A stretch of 64,000 bases of DNA from Narthecium ossifragum (Eukaryota > Streptophyta > Magnoliopsida > Dioscoreales > Nartheciaceae). The notes beneath the pieces were generated by a model. The model was not told the origin of the DNA and searched no databases. It saw only the letters and a program-made list of their open reading frames with translations. The stretch spans positions 18,485,271 through 18,549,270 of the forward strand of contig OY986972.1 in the NCBI GenBank assembly GCA_963920575.1, given 5' to 3'. Numbering within the stretch: position 1 is the stretch's first letter; every line of letters starts with the position of its first letter. Shown piece by piece: positions 20,567-31,334 of this stretch. A program made the position numbers and the translations under genes.

Positions 20567-23540
20567 TAAGAGTTTCATACAATTAGCAAAAAAGCTAGAA
20601 CATTAGTTTGCTCTAACATTTCCATCATCCCAAGCAACCTAGAAAACAAACTATGAGCAATAAGTAAATCAATTCTCTAGAGCATTTGACATGAGATCTC
20701 ATCTTCATTGATAAGTAGACAAAGACATTTTCACAAACGGTAAGAGAATCAAAAAGCGTTGCGCTCTGGAATACTTGCATCAGTGGAATAAATAAAAAGA
20801 ATTGCTTCAACATGCTCAGAATGCAAGGGAAATTTACAGGACAATCCAACTTCCCCAATCTAAGCAATCATATTTTACTGTTTTCAGTTAACCAAAAATT
20901 CTCATTGAACATCCGATAATCTATCATCATATTATACATGAAAGTGAAGTTTCTGTCAAAGCTGCATTTAGAATATAATCTTCATTTTCTATTGATGATA
21001 AACAAATAAGACATCACATGAAAATAAAAGAGTTTGGTGCAAAAAGAATGTCAGAGCAAGAATGAGAACTACTGGAAGTATAAAGAGAACAGAGTGGCAA
21101 TCAGGATAAGATTGGGCTGGGTCAAGGCTCATCAAAGTTAGCCGCACAAAATCTGATACTAGAGCTAAGTTCATAATCCAACTTGACCTGACTATTCATT
21201 CTTTCAACTACATACTATTACCACAGACAATGTGCCGATTTGGCTAACTGCATAAATACATTTTGTCAAAAAACAGCCCATGTATAGGATAACTCAACCA
21301 AGTGGTCAACTAAGAAATAGCGTATCCAATATGCCTGCCCACCAATCTTTTATTCAACCACATTTGGAAAACAAAAGCGATCACATTTCAGGGTGACTAG
21401 TAATTTTTCTTTGACTCATATTAAAGAGCACTATTAATCAAACACTGAGTCGGCATCAAGCAGTTTGGACTAAGATCCATAAATGTTCTATCTAAACCAT
21501 ATGATGTATGGATGTCATCACTAGTTCATACATGCATTACATGGAGTAGGGTCATATTGAATGGTGTATTACTTGAAGCATCGGCCAATACTACACTGAG
21601 ATATGCGTGTAAATCACTTGACAGTTAGAGTTGAGTGTTCACTTATTAAATTAACTATCTAAGTGAAAAATTGCAGCACAAAATACACCATACGACCATT
21701 ACAATATTGTTATCCTCTTTACCTCAAGAGTTTTCATACCATTAGCGAAAGAACTAGTACATCAGTTTTCTCCAACATTTCTATCATCTCGAGCAACCTA
21801 CAAAAAAAGCCATGATCAATAAATAAATCAGTTCTTAGAGACTTTTGACTGGAGATCTCATCTTCACTGATAAGTAACAAAGAATTGAACTAGCCATATT
21901 AATCTTAGTGAAACATATTTGTCTTTAGGCAACTTCAATGAATGTTATCCCTCATACTGCAATTAGGAGGAAAACCGAAACAAAAACAAAAACAGAAATT
22001 GAAGCTTCAAACCTAGTTTAAGTGAAATAGAGTCCAAGTCATCATTACTTAATTATGTAACCGAATATATGTCGCATCTAGGAGGAAAACCTCTCCAATA
22101 AATGAGTTTTTTTAGCAGTTAAGCCTTATAGCTGAAGGGCACCAGGCCCGGAAACCTTTGTATAAATGAGTTAAAGTCACTTAAATTGCTTCGCAGTCTT
22201 GGTACATACGATTATTAGCATATAAGAAGAGAAGTAGATCCTTTATTTGCAAATTCAATAAGATTAGTTTGGCACATTGTTGTCAGGCTCAGAAGAAATT
22301 CATCCTTGCATAACACATCCAATAGTCCAAAGTGCAATAACAGTAGTAGGAAGTAGTGTCTTAAGGAAATGCAATAGGAACAAAGATAAGATAATATACT
22401 TGGTAACTACAACAGAGTGCTCGAACCTATCCAAAGTTCAAGCAAACATAAACTATTTCTTGAACAAAGAGAATCCTTGAACAAAGATATGGCATAAACT
22501 TTAGAATTATTTTGGCACATTGTTGGATAATGTTGGCATATCTTTAGAACAAATAAGTATACCTATCCATATCATTAGTATGCTGAAATATAAACAGAAC
22601 AAATATAAACTTTAGAACAAATATGGATTAAGTAGGATAACATGAACTGAACAAATTAGTAGCAGGAAATATTTTAGCACATTGTTGGATAACATAAATT
22701 GAAATAGATTTAAACAATGTGCTTGAACAATATGAGAATCAAAAGTTCTAAAGTTATGATGTTTCTATTCAACCATATTTGCAGTTCAAGCATAGGATGA
22801 TAATGTGAAACTGCGAAGAGTTTAATGATTACAAGCAAACATGCAAAATTTTATCTCCTATCAAATGAAATCTCATCCTTATGTAGCCAAAGTTCAAACA
22901 AAATATGAAGAATGAAATCAACTTCAAGTCCTCACATATGCATACAATTAAATATTCTATATTGATGTTATATTTTAGAAAATGCAATTAATAAAATAGA
23001 TTCAGAATCATCAAACCTCTTTTAGTAGAGCAAACAATCCAGACTTAACGACTTGTCTTAATTCAGCTTATGTCATGGTTCATAATATTTATTTTCTCCA
23101 TATGTTCCAAAGATTAATAAATTTCATTAAGAATGCCTAAATTGGTTGACTTTTTTTCCTTACTCAACGACAAAAGAGACTTGAAGAATTCTCCAGTTTG
23201 AGCCAAATCATTGATGATAGTTTTGCTGCCAATTAAAATGGCTTATCAGCTAAAAATCTATTAAGGATTAAGAAACAAGTTCAGAATAGCACTTGAGTAG
23301 TGACTAACATCAAATGTTGAGCAACTTTGACAAAACCCTGATGGATATTTAAACATCATCTTAAGATCTCACTATGAATAAAATTCAGAAGCAATAATCG
23401 AGGTAAAGAAACCCATAAGTGAGCTAACGTAACAACTAAACTCATGGAACAACGAAAACCAATTTACCACTTGAAGTTGCTGGTAGAACAAAATTCCATA
23501 CACTAATTGAGAGAGGACACTTTGACAAGTACTAGAACCC

Positions 23541-25119
23541 ATCACGATCATCATCGATCGTTCTTGGGGCGTCATGCCTAGCCCGTGCATGATCGATCAT
23601 CTGGTGGAGATTGATCGATCATTTCTTTGTTGGCATGGACGGGGTCCTGGGTCACGAAGGTGATCGATCATTCGATCATTTTGGAGGGATGATCGATCCT
23701 TTTTGTTTTGTCAGGGACGGAACTTTTGGTTTACTAAGAAGATCGATCATTTCCTCATGTTAGTGACAGGAAGGTGTTTGCATTGGTTTTTGCCCGCGGG
23801 GCTTTGCATGTACGAGTTTTCTTTACCGCTTTATACTTTATACAAATGATTAAACATGTTAGCCCCATATTGAGGGGTAGTGGTGAATCGGGAGAGTGAT
23901 GACACCCGGGATGTGTAGAATAAACGGGCTGGTTGCCCTCCTGCTTTCCTTAGCCTCGCATGCCAGCGTGCGCCTAGGGCTTTGCTATGTGTTTTGATAG
24001 CTATGTTTGTCGGGGTTGTATCCTGTTGCTGGTTCTTCTACTGTGAACTGGCTAGCAGTTGGTGGTAGTACCACTGCAGCAATTCCTTGACTTATTTACC
24101 TACTCACTACCCCGGGCCAACAGTGTGCCGAGCCCAGACCCTATCTTATATCATCACATATGTTGCATGGCTACTTGCTTTCCTACATGTGTTTATAGCA
24201 TGCATATGTTTGTACATTAGACTCATAAGGTTAAGGTGTGGGCGATCTGTAGTATCGCTATCCCAAGGTTTGGAAGCTCGGATTTAGCCCTAAGACCGTG
24301 GCTGGGTAACTTGGTCCAGGTTTGAATGGTTGTGTTCAGTCGAATTTGATGACATGCATAGATGACTTGAACACCTGTTGATCGAGGCTTTAGAGGCCCT
24401 GTTGGTCTCGAGCCGGGTGCTGAGGTGTACTTGGTGTCCGGTTCTCTTGTCTCTTAGGTAGAGGGTGTGCCTGCTCAGCGGTATCAGTTCGAGCCTAGTA
24501 GTGCCGGTTTCCTGCTCATGAGACGACAATGTTCATTTCCTGTCTTTCTGAGGGTGACCCAGTATGTGACCAGCTCGGCTGGAAGACCATGACTGAGGCC
24601 GCTTAGTGACACGCGGTGGGGTTATGGGCCCCCTGTGTACACTCAGGCTTTGCTTGATGGTGACATTTTTGTGTTCCCTCTTCCTTGTGTGAGTCGTAGT
24701 GTAGTTTCCCTGTTGAGCTTAGTTGCTAATTCCTACCCGAACTGTGTTTTGCAGGTACATGCGTTAGCTCCTCTTCTGTGGCCCATACCGGGCAGGTGTT
24801 TGGCGGCGTGGTGGCTCCCGATGGTGTTTGAGGAGCGGTGATCATCAGTTTACCCTTTTTGTTATAGTTAGCCTCCTACGGGGGTGTGTTTGTATAATTA
24901 AATTCTCATCTACGAGGATTTTACAGACTTGTAACATTTGGGTTTGTAATTATGTTTTTGAGGTTTCTGTAATTAATTTTTGTTTAATGAGGGTGCTTGA
25001 TGATTGCTTAGGGAAACCAGTAGATTAAAGGGAGCCCTCGCCAAAAAAATTTCTGCAGTTAGTTAGATTCCGGCTCGCGTCCCTCGACCTGGTTAGGCTT
25101 TCACGGGTCCGGGCGAGAC
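23541..25119 (+). mobile_element. LTR (plus orientation) of a Ty3-type retrotransposon, partial
   Basis: The right edge at 25119 reads CGGGTCCGGGCGAGACA, a typical plant LTR 3' terminus. At 24720-24790 it contains the block CTAATTCCTACCC...TTTTGCAGGTACATGCG, shared with the LTR fragments at 14.4 kb and 25.1 kb. Five GATCGATC octamers lie at 23591, 23613, 23662, 23691 and 23741. The left edge is not resolved. There is no coding capacity, so this is a solo or fragmentary LTR. Confidence 0.5.
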
Positions 25120-25960
25120 ATCTGTCCAGCTGGAGCAATAGTAGAAGAGCTAGCACATGCACCTACACATGCAGCACAGGTAGGAGTGAGCGATAATCTT
25201 AGTAGGATTCTACTCTATGTCACACTAAAAATGGAGGGAACAACAATAGTGTCAACAACAGTGTCGTTTCTCCGCTTAAGCCTAAAGGATGCCAAGGGGT
25301 TCCATAACCCCATCGATTCCCAAGGGATCCTACCTCTCTCAACCAACCACGCTGGGACTGGCATCATACTGAGAGAAACTAGAACTGAGATGGAAACACC
25401 CTTACCCAGCAGGAAACAACTGCTTGGACACGCGTCAGGGATATCGACAACCATCCTTAGCACTTGGCCTTGGAGAAGCGATACGACCTCTAAACCTCAA
25501 TCAACAATGTATTTGTAGCCAACTAGACATTAACCTCAATAACATAGGGATTCCAATAAAACAATTACACCCTAAACCTTGCTACCCCTATTCGCCCACG
25601 TCCTACCCTTATGCTCTAATGCAATCAAATGCATGAATGCATACACACACATAAAATTAAGCTCATACATGCAATGGTATGTCATATAATAAACAGGGCT
25701 AGACAAAGCACACAGTTAGCCCAAGAGGGGTGAACATGCTATAAAGCTGATAAGTCTTAAGTCAAAGCATTTAACTATTACAACAGCGTCGCAGCCCGTT
25801 AGCAAACAATTCAGATCCAATTCTGGCATTACAACGGCATTCGCGGGCGTCAACTGTAATTTCTACAACAGGGATACAGCTCCAGATAACCAACAATCAA
25901 CTACTCTGATTAACAATACAATGGGTTATGCCCCCGGCGCACGCCGACTATCAGCGTGGC

Positions 25961-27317
25961 TAGGGGTGAGCATTCGGTGTTCGATTCGATTTTCGGTCCA
26001 GAACCGAAAATTCAAAATTTTTTCGGTCCAAAAGTTCAAGAACCGAACCGAATTGAACCGAATTTATCCACTAAACCGAACCGAACCGAATTAATTCGGT
26101 TTATTTTTATAGGAACCAAACCGAACCCCCCTCCCAAAATCGCTCTCCTCCAAACCCCCTCACGCGACGTTCTCTCTTCTCCCTCCTTCGCTCCAATCAC
26201 GACCCCAAGCCAATACATGGCCGGCCTCGACTTCGTCGCCGACCATCCTTTGCCGGATCTCCATCGACCCATACTCGAGATCGGGAGTTAGGGGAGGGAG
26301 GAGCCCGTTGAGGAGGGGGGCTTGGAGGAGAGAGAACGAGGGGAGCCCGTAGAGGGAAGAGATCAGGGCAGCGCGGCGGAGCTTGGCATCGGGGTAGCTG
26401 CGAGAAGAGGTCGATGGAGGTCGGGACGATGGGAGAGGCCTGCGCGATGGGCTTGGCGAGGTCAGACGAAACTCGGGGGCGCGCGAGGGCGGAGGGAGTC
26501 TGGAGGCGGTGGCGAAGCTTGGCAGCGGCTAGGTGAAGGGGTCGGGGCGGTGGGTGGGGCTTGGTCGGCGAGGTGGTTGTCGGAGATGGAGGTCGAGATC
26601 GGGAGTTGGGGGGGAGAGAGGAGTCCATTGAGGGGGACTTGCAGGAGAGAGGAGTTGGGGCCCCCATGCGTCTCCCTCTCTCCGATATTCCTCTGTCTCA
26701 CACCTCATCCGACCCGGCCAATCGCGACCCCCTTCCACTCTAAGCCGATACATGGCCACCCCCGACTTCGTCGCCAACCATCCTTCGTCGGATCTCCATC
26801 GACCCATGTGTCTCCCTCTCTCCCGTGTCCTTCTCCGTCGCCGTCCCCCTTCACACTCGCCATCACCGATCTCTTCAACGTCTTCGTGGGGTTGGGGAAG
26901 CCGGTGGACACAGTGGAGCTCGAGCAAAGGACGGGAGGAGCACGACGTCTTCGTGGAGGACCATCGGACGCGAGGAGTGAGGGTCGTGGCAGACCACGGA
27001 CGCGAGGAGCAAGGGCGAGGGCGAGGCAGCAGAGGAGGAGGTCAAGTGGGTGGGTGAGACCGTGAGATCGTGAGAGTTGAGATTGGGTTAGATAAGGGGT
27101 TGGGTAATGCACCTACGGCTTAGACTTGGATCAAAATAATAAACCGAACCAAACCATGTATATTGGTCCTATTGGATTAGACCACTTAGCTTATTTAACT
27201 TTGGTTTTTCGGTTTTACCCGAAATTTTAAATTCAGAACCGAACACCGAACTATTTATGTATTTGCAAACCGAACCGATTGGACCGAAACCTTTCAGTTC
27301 GGTTCTGCTCACCCCTA
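25961..27317. mobile_element. hAT-like non-autonomous element with 8-bp TSD
   Basis: The terminal inverted repeat TAGGGGTGAGCA opens the element and TGCTCACCCCTA closes it. A perfect 8-bp duplication AGCGTGGC flanks it (25953-25960 and 27318-27325). An 8-bp duplication with a YAGGGGTG-type end is the hAT signature. Both subterminal regions are rich in AACCGAACCGAA/TTCGGTT words. The centre (26130-27100) is unusually GC-rich and holds two direct copies of a segment reading CGACTTCGTCGCC (26228 and 26764). The open frames here in all six phases reflect GC bias. No transposase is recognisable. Confidence 0.8.
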
Positions 27318-28483
27318 AGCGTGGCAACTAATCAAAGCAGTAGGGCTCACCGTCGGCCCATTTGTACTAAACATTCAAGGGAGTCATCACTCCTTTGGTT
27401 AACCACAACCCTTTACTAATAGGGTCCGACCCCACATACGGGTCTACTACATATAGAGTTATATACAAGTGGTTAAGGAAAACAGTTAAACAATCACAAA
27501 CCATGAGTTGAAAATTTTGGGGGTAAAACCATCAAAATCCCGATTTAAATCCATAAGAGATCTGCAAGAATTCTTGGTTAAATAGAAGTCAAAACCTTGA
27601 AAATCGGGAACAGTTTCAACTAATTGTGCATAAGAGATCGATCTTAATGCCCATGAAGATCGATCATTCCTTAATCTCTGCTTCGTCGCAGCTTGCGAAA
27701 TAATTCACCATAAATCATGGGAAAAATAGAAAATTATGAAATAAGTGTCGGTGACATTGGAAAGTAGATTCGAAGATCTATAACATTCATCTTAAAAGTT
27801 TCACGAGATCATGCACATATTACCCAAAAATCGAGCGTGAACATGATTGTTCAGCTAAAAATAGAAAACCTCCTTACCAGCACGGAAGAGATCGATCTTT
27901 ATGCTCATGAAGATCGATCTTCTACATGCAGGTCCTCTGCTATGCAAGTAAAAGATCAATCTTCATGCCTATGAAGATTACGTTGGCATCACAGATGAAT
28001 AGTGTCGAAAATCCAATTTCTTGGATATGATCTATCAAAACTTGTCGGAATCAAATGAAACTTTGCAGGGATGTAGAATTGAGGGCGGGGAATCTAATGG
28101 TACCATGAAATCAAACTTGTGACAGTAATTTTCAGATCTAGGCCAAAATAGCCGAAAACTGACAAAACCGACGAAAATACAAGATTCGTCCGAAGAAATA
28201 TGAAACGAGTTCGATGGAAATCTTCTAAACATGCTATCATACTACTTTATCAAGTTCCAAAATATTTCAAACAACGAAACCACACCAAATCAACAATAAT
28301 AAAAACATAGGTTTACCAATTCACTAGAATTGGGTAGAAACACTAATATGTATAGATGAGTAGACGATCTACCAATCCTCCAACCATGATTGCTCCGATT
28401 CCGCATCGAAAAGCCGCAACCAACCCTCCAATCCGGCAGACCAAGGGAAGGAGAGAAAGAAAAAGGAGAGGAGAGAGAGGGGG

Positions 28484-28493
28484 TTATTTATAA
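28484..28493 (-). promoter_or_regulatory. LTR TATA box
   Basis: In reverse the sequence reads CTTATAAATAACCCCCTCTC. It has a canonical TATA core and a pyrimidine-rich leader, as expected for the retrotransposon promoter in the LTR. Confidence 0.5.
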
Positions 28494-28782
28494 GAAAAGG
28501 AATTGATCTCAGCCGTACGTCCGATTCAATCCTTCGTGATTGAGCTCCGATCTTCTGATCGAAAGCACCCATAAGGGTCCAATCAATCACATACATCAAT
28601 CCAAGGTCGTGTGGGCACTATACGGGTGTGAAACCGACTGGCATGACGCAATTTTACGAAATTGCCCATGGGGTCCAAAACAACAATGCGATCACCCGAT
28701 CGCACTTGACGCGGAACAAAACCAACCAAACCCACGGGTCCGACCTATGCGGTCGAACCAGGTTGGAGGTATGGGTCCTCAC

Positions 28783-29341
28783 ACATGGGACGACAAGGGG
28801 GTCGGATCTGGGATTTAGGAGATCGAGTTGGTCGGAGATTCGACAACCTCTTCCTCCAAGCACCACCATCGCCGACCTCACCGAATCCCCCCAATCCGCC
28901 ACCCATCCCCTTGATCTGAGCCGAAGGATGGTCTCCCCAGCCACCCACGACCCCTCCACAGGCGCCAATGGCCGCTAGAACCTTCTTACCGTTGATCAAG
29001 GCCGAAGCATTTACAGGCGTTCAATCTAATGGAAGAAACAAGGATTTGAAAAGATTAATAAAAACGGAAATAAAATCTACCCCTTGCATAAACAGTTGCC
29101 ATAAAATATCATGGAAATTGAATAATATCATACATGTCGAAAATTCATAACTAATCATAACTGATTGTGATGAGAGTAAGCGACTTAAATAAAATAAAGT
29201 AGAGGTATGGATTAATATGTTTCACTATTTTAATCACCAATCACGTATAATAATTTCTTCGGGCCGCAACTAATGGAATCGTCACTTCCATCCACTTCGA
29301 GGCGTCCCTTCACGTACCCATTAACGACACTTCCTCACTTA
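28783..29341. other. Gene-free spacer between LTR and Harbinger-like element
   Basis: 28783-28980 is GC-rich and 29000-29280 is AT-rich. Short ORFs have no recognisable content. The TTA at 29339-29341 is the left target site of the next element. Confidence 0.45.
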
Positions 29342-31177
29342 GGGCACGTTTGTTTCCCTAGAAACAGACCATTCTAGGCTGGGATGGAATGAAATGGGCG
29401 CTGGAATTATTTTCCAGCCGTTTGTTTCACTGGAACCCACTCCATTCCATTCCAAGATGCTTTCCAAGATACGTTTTTTCCAGCCATTGTTTCCGGCCCA
29501 AAAAGAGCCAGAAACATTTTCCAGCGATCGCTGGACTCAAATTTTCAGCGACCGATGGAAAATTTATTCCATCAGTCGCGACCTATCGTCACTCTCCCCC
29601 GATATCTCCCAAACCTCACTCTCGCGACGCCTAGGGTTTCCGCCGCCCACCCAAATCCGCCAAGCTTTCGTGAGACCTAGTGCCTCTACTCCGACCCATC
29701 CCCTCTCCTCCACTTCATCGTGGCCTCTAGGGTTTCCGTCGACCCTTTCTCCTCTTGGAAGTGACTCATCTTCCCCTCCACGAACGCGACTTTTTAGTTG
29801 AGATCTAGCTGTCATTTTGTATACTTTGACATATAATTGCTGCCTATTATATGTGGGAAATGATGATAATGATGATATTTGCTTGGGGAAATGATGCATG
29901 TTTGATCCTCTTATGCTTGCTGGGTGGTTTTACTTGGATAACCACATACATGGCAACCAGCCACTTATTGTTTATATCTGATTGGTTTTAATGGGGGAAA
30001 TGATGCAAATGGTTTTCTTAATGTTGCAAATAGTTTTACTTGGGGAAATGATACTTGTTTGATTCCCTTATAATGCTTGCTAGTTTTACCTGGGGAAATG
30101 ATGAAATCTTATGGTAAACGAGGGAAGCAGTGGCTTGGTGATTTGGAAGGTCGAGTTTGTACAGCAACCAATTGCCACCACATAAGGGCGATGATGACAT
30201 TATTCTGAACCCTTGATCTTGCAATTGTATACAACCACGAAGACAACAACAAATATATGGAAGACAAGTGATGTACAAATTCATTTTTTTTTCAATCACT
30301 TCTGTAAACATGTCAATTTGACACTATATGTGAATTGTTGTAAGGAATGAATCATTGAGTATTACAAATAGAAATTCTGGTATTACCGTAGAAGTTGTGT
30401 ATTATTTTTTGGCTCAAAAACATTTGTTCGTATTTTTCTCGCCATTAGAAATATAATTACATGGTCATCTAGTTCAATAGAGGTGATGACCATGTCCAAT
30501 TCCAAATAATTAAATAGTCATCATATTTAAAAATGAACAACCATAAACAACTGTCAAAAAATAAAACAATACCTCACATGAACCAATTTGAAAATTTTCA
30601 CCATCTCAAACAAAAAAAAACCAAAAAAGGCATGAAATATATATTTTCTAAATAAACATATATTTAAAATAAATAAATAAATGTCATATGGGTTTGCATC
30701 ATAATACACATGAAAATAGTTTTTAAATAAAATATTGTGAAAAAGGATGGTAATCTCACCACGGGTATTCTGGGGTGACCATAACCCCCACACACATTCA
30801 TGTTGTGAGGGCACATAATGTGTGTAGATAGTCTAGCTAAGATGGGAAGGGTGTCTAATGGAAATCTACTTTGGCAGAGGGAATCGGGTGAGCCACCCCC
30901 GGTTATCCCTGGTGTTTTGATGTAAGTGGTGGTTTATAATCCAGCTTCGGCTTAACTTTTCAAAAAAAAAAAAAGAAGACAAAGTCACAAGAAACAGTTT
31001 TCATTCCATGCCAAACAAACAGTAAAAGTGTCAGATTTCATAAAATTCTGCATTCATTTCAGCAGCAAACAAACAAAAATAATTCCATTTCATTTAATTC
31101 CATTTCATTTAATTCCATTTCATTCTAATGGAATTCATTTCCATTCCATCGTTCCATTCCAATGAAACAAGCGTGCC
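29342..31177. mobile_element. Second Harbinger-like non-autonomous element
   Basis: The left end is GGGCACGTTTGTTTC. The right end in reverse is GGCACGCTTGTTTC. The flanks are TTA (29339-29341) and TTG (31178-31180), consistent with a 3-bp TTA target site carrying one mutation. Both subterminal zones are built on TTCCATTCCATT/GGAATGGAATG words. The interior includes a short GC-rich block with two CTAGGGTTTCCG words (29610-29740). It also has a stretch ending in a 14-nt A-run (30960-30973) that resembles a LINE or SINE tail. No transposase is visible. Confidence 0.6.
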
Positions 31178-31334
31178 TTGCACTCACTTCCATCCAATGT
31201 TTCCCGATGCGCGCCCAATGGTTCGGCTCAACCCGGTTTTGGAGGGAAAGGTGGAGGGAAAGGGAGAAAGGTTAAAGGAAACCAAAAGGAAGCGAGAAGG
31301 GGAGGAGAGGAAGGAGAGAGAGAGATAGGTAGTC
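31178..31334 (+). promoter_or_regulatory. Short upstream region and 5' UTR of POLH
   Basis: Only 157 bp lie between the right end of the transposon and the POLH start codon. From 31240 to 31327 the strand is purine-rich (GGAGGGAAAGG and GAGAGAGAGA words), as in many plant 5' UTRs. Any further promoter sequence must lie within the transposon. Confidence 0.4.

Larger units (their letters stand above)
19041..23540. other. AT-rich non-coding block, probable CACTA interior and debris
   Basis: Apart from the Harbinger-like insertion at 19280-20566, this block has no recognisable gene. It contains a diverged direct duplication: roughly 19215-19279 plus 20567-20730 matches about 21670-21885. Both copies share ...ACCATACGACCA...GTTATCCTC... 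and ...GAGATCTCATCTTCA[T/C]TGATAAGTA. Many short GAACAAAT/TTAGAACAAAT words recur at 22480-22700. Confidence 0.5.
25120..28782 (-). mobile_element. LTR (minus orientation) of a related Ty3-type retrotransposon
   Basis: Read in reverse, the segment begins TGTGAGGACCCATACC (28782). It has a TATA box TTATAAATAA (plus positions 28484-28493) followed by a CT-rich leader, and ends near 25120 in the same GTAGGAGTGAGC/CACATGCACCTAC block as the 14.4-kb fragment. Compared with that fragment it lacks the last few hundred bases. It is interrupted by a hAT-like element (25961-27317). Paired GATCGATC octamers lie at 27637/27659 and 27890/27912. The 5' border is inferred from the terminal TG and TATA spacing. 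Confidence 0.5.

Noticed and set aside
23285..23303. CACTTGAGTAGTG as a possible right end of the CACTA element
   Set aside because: Only the last six bases mirror CACTAC. There are no subterminal GCAACGG repeats beside it and no matching 3-bp duplication.
26197..27112. Long overlapping ORFs on both strands at 26.2-27.1 kb
   Set aside because: They lie inside the hAT-like element, exist in every phase, and are Pro/Arg/Gly-rich from GC bias. Several use non-ATG starts.
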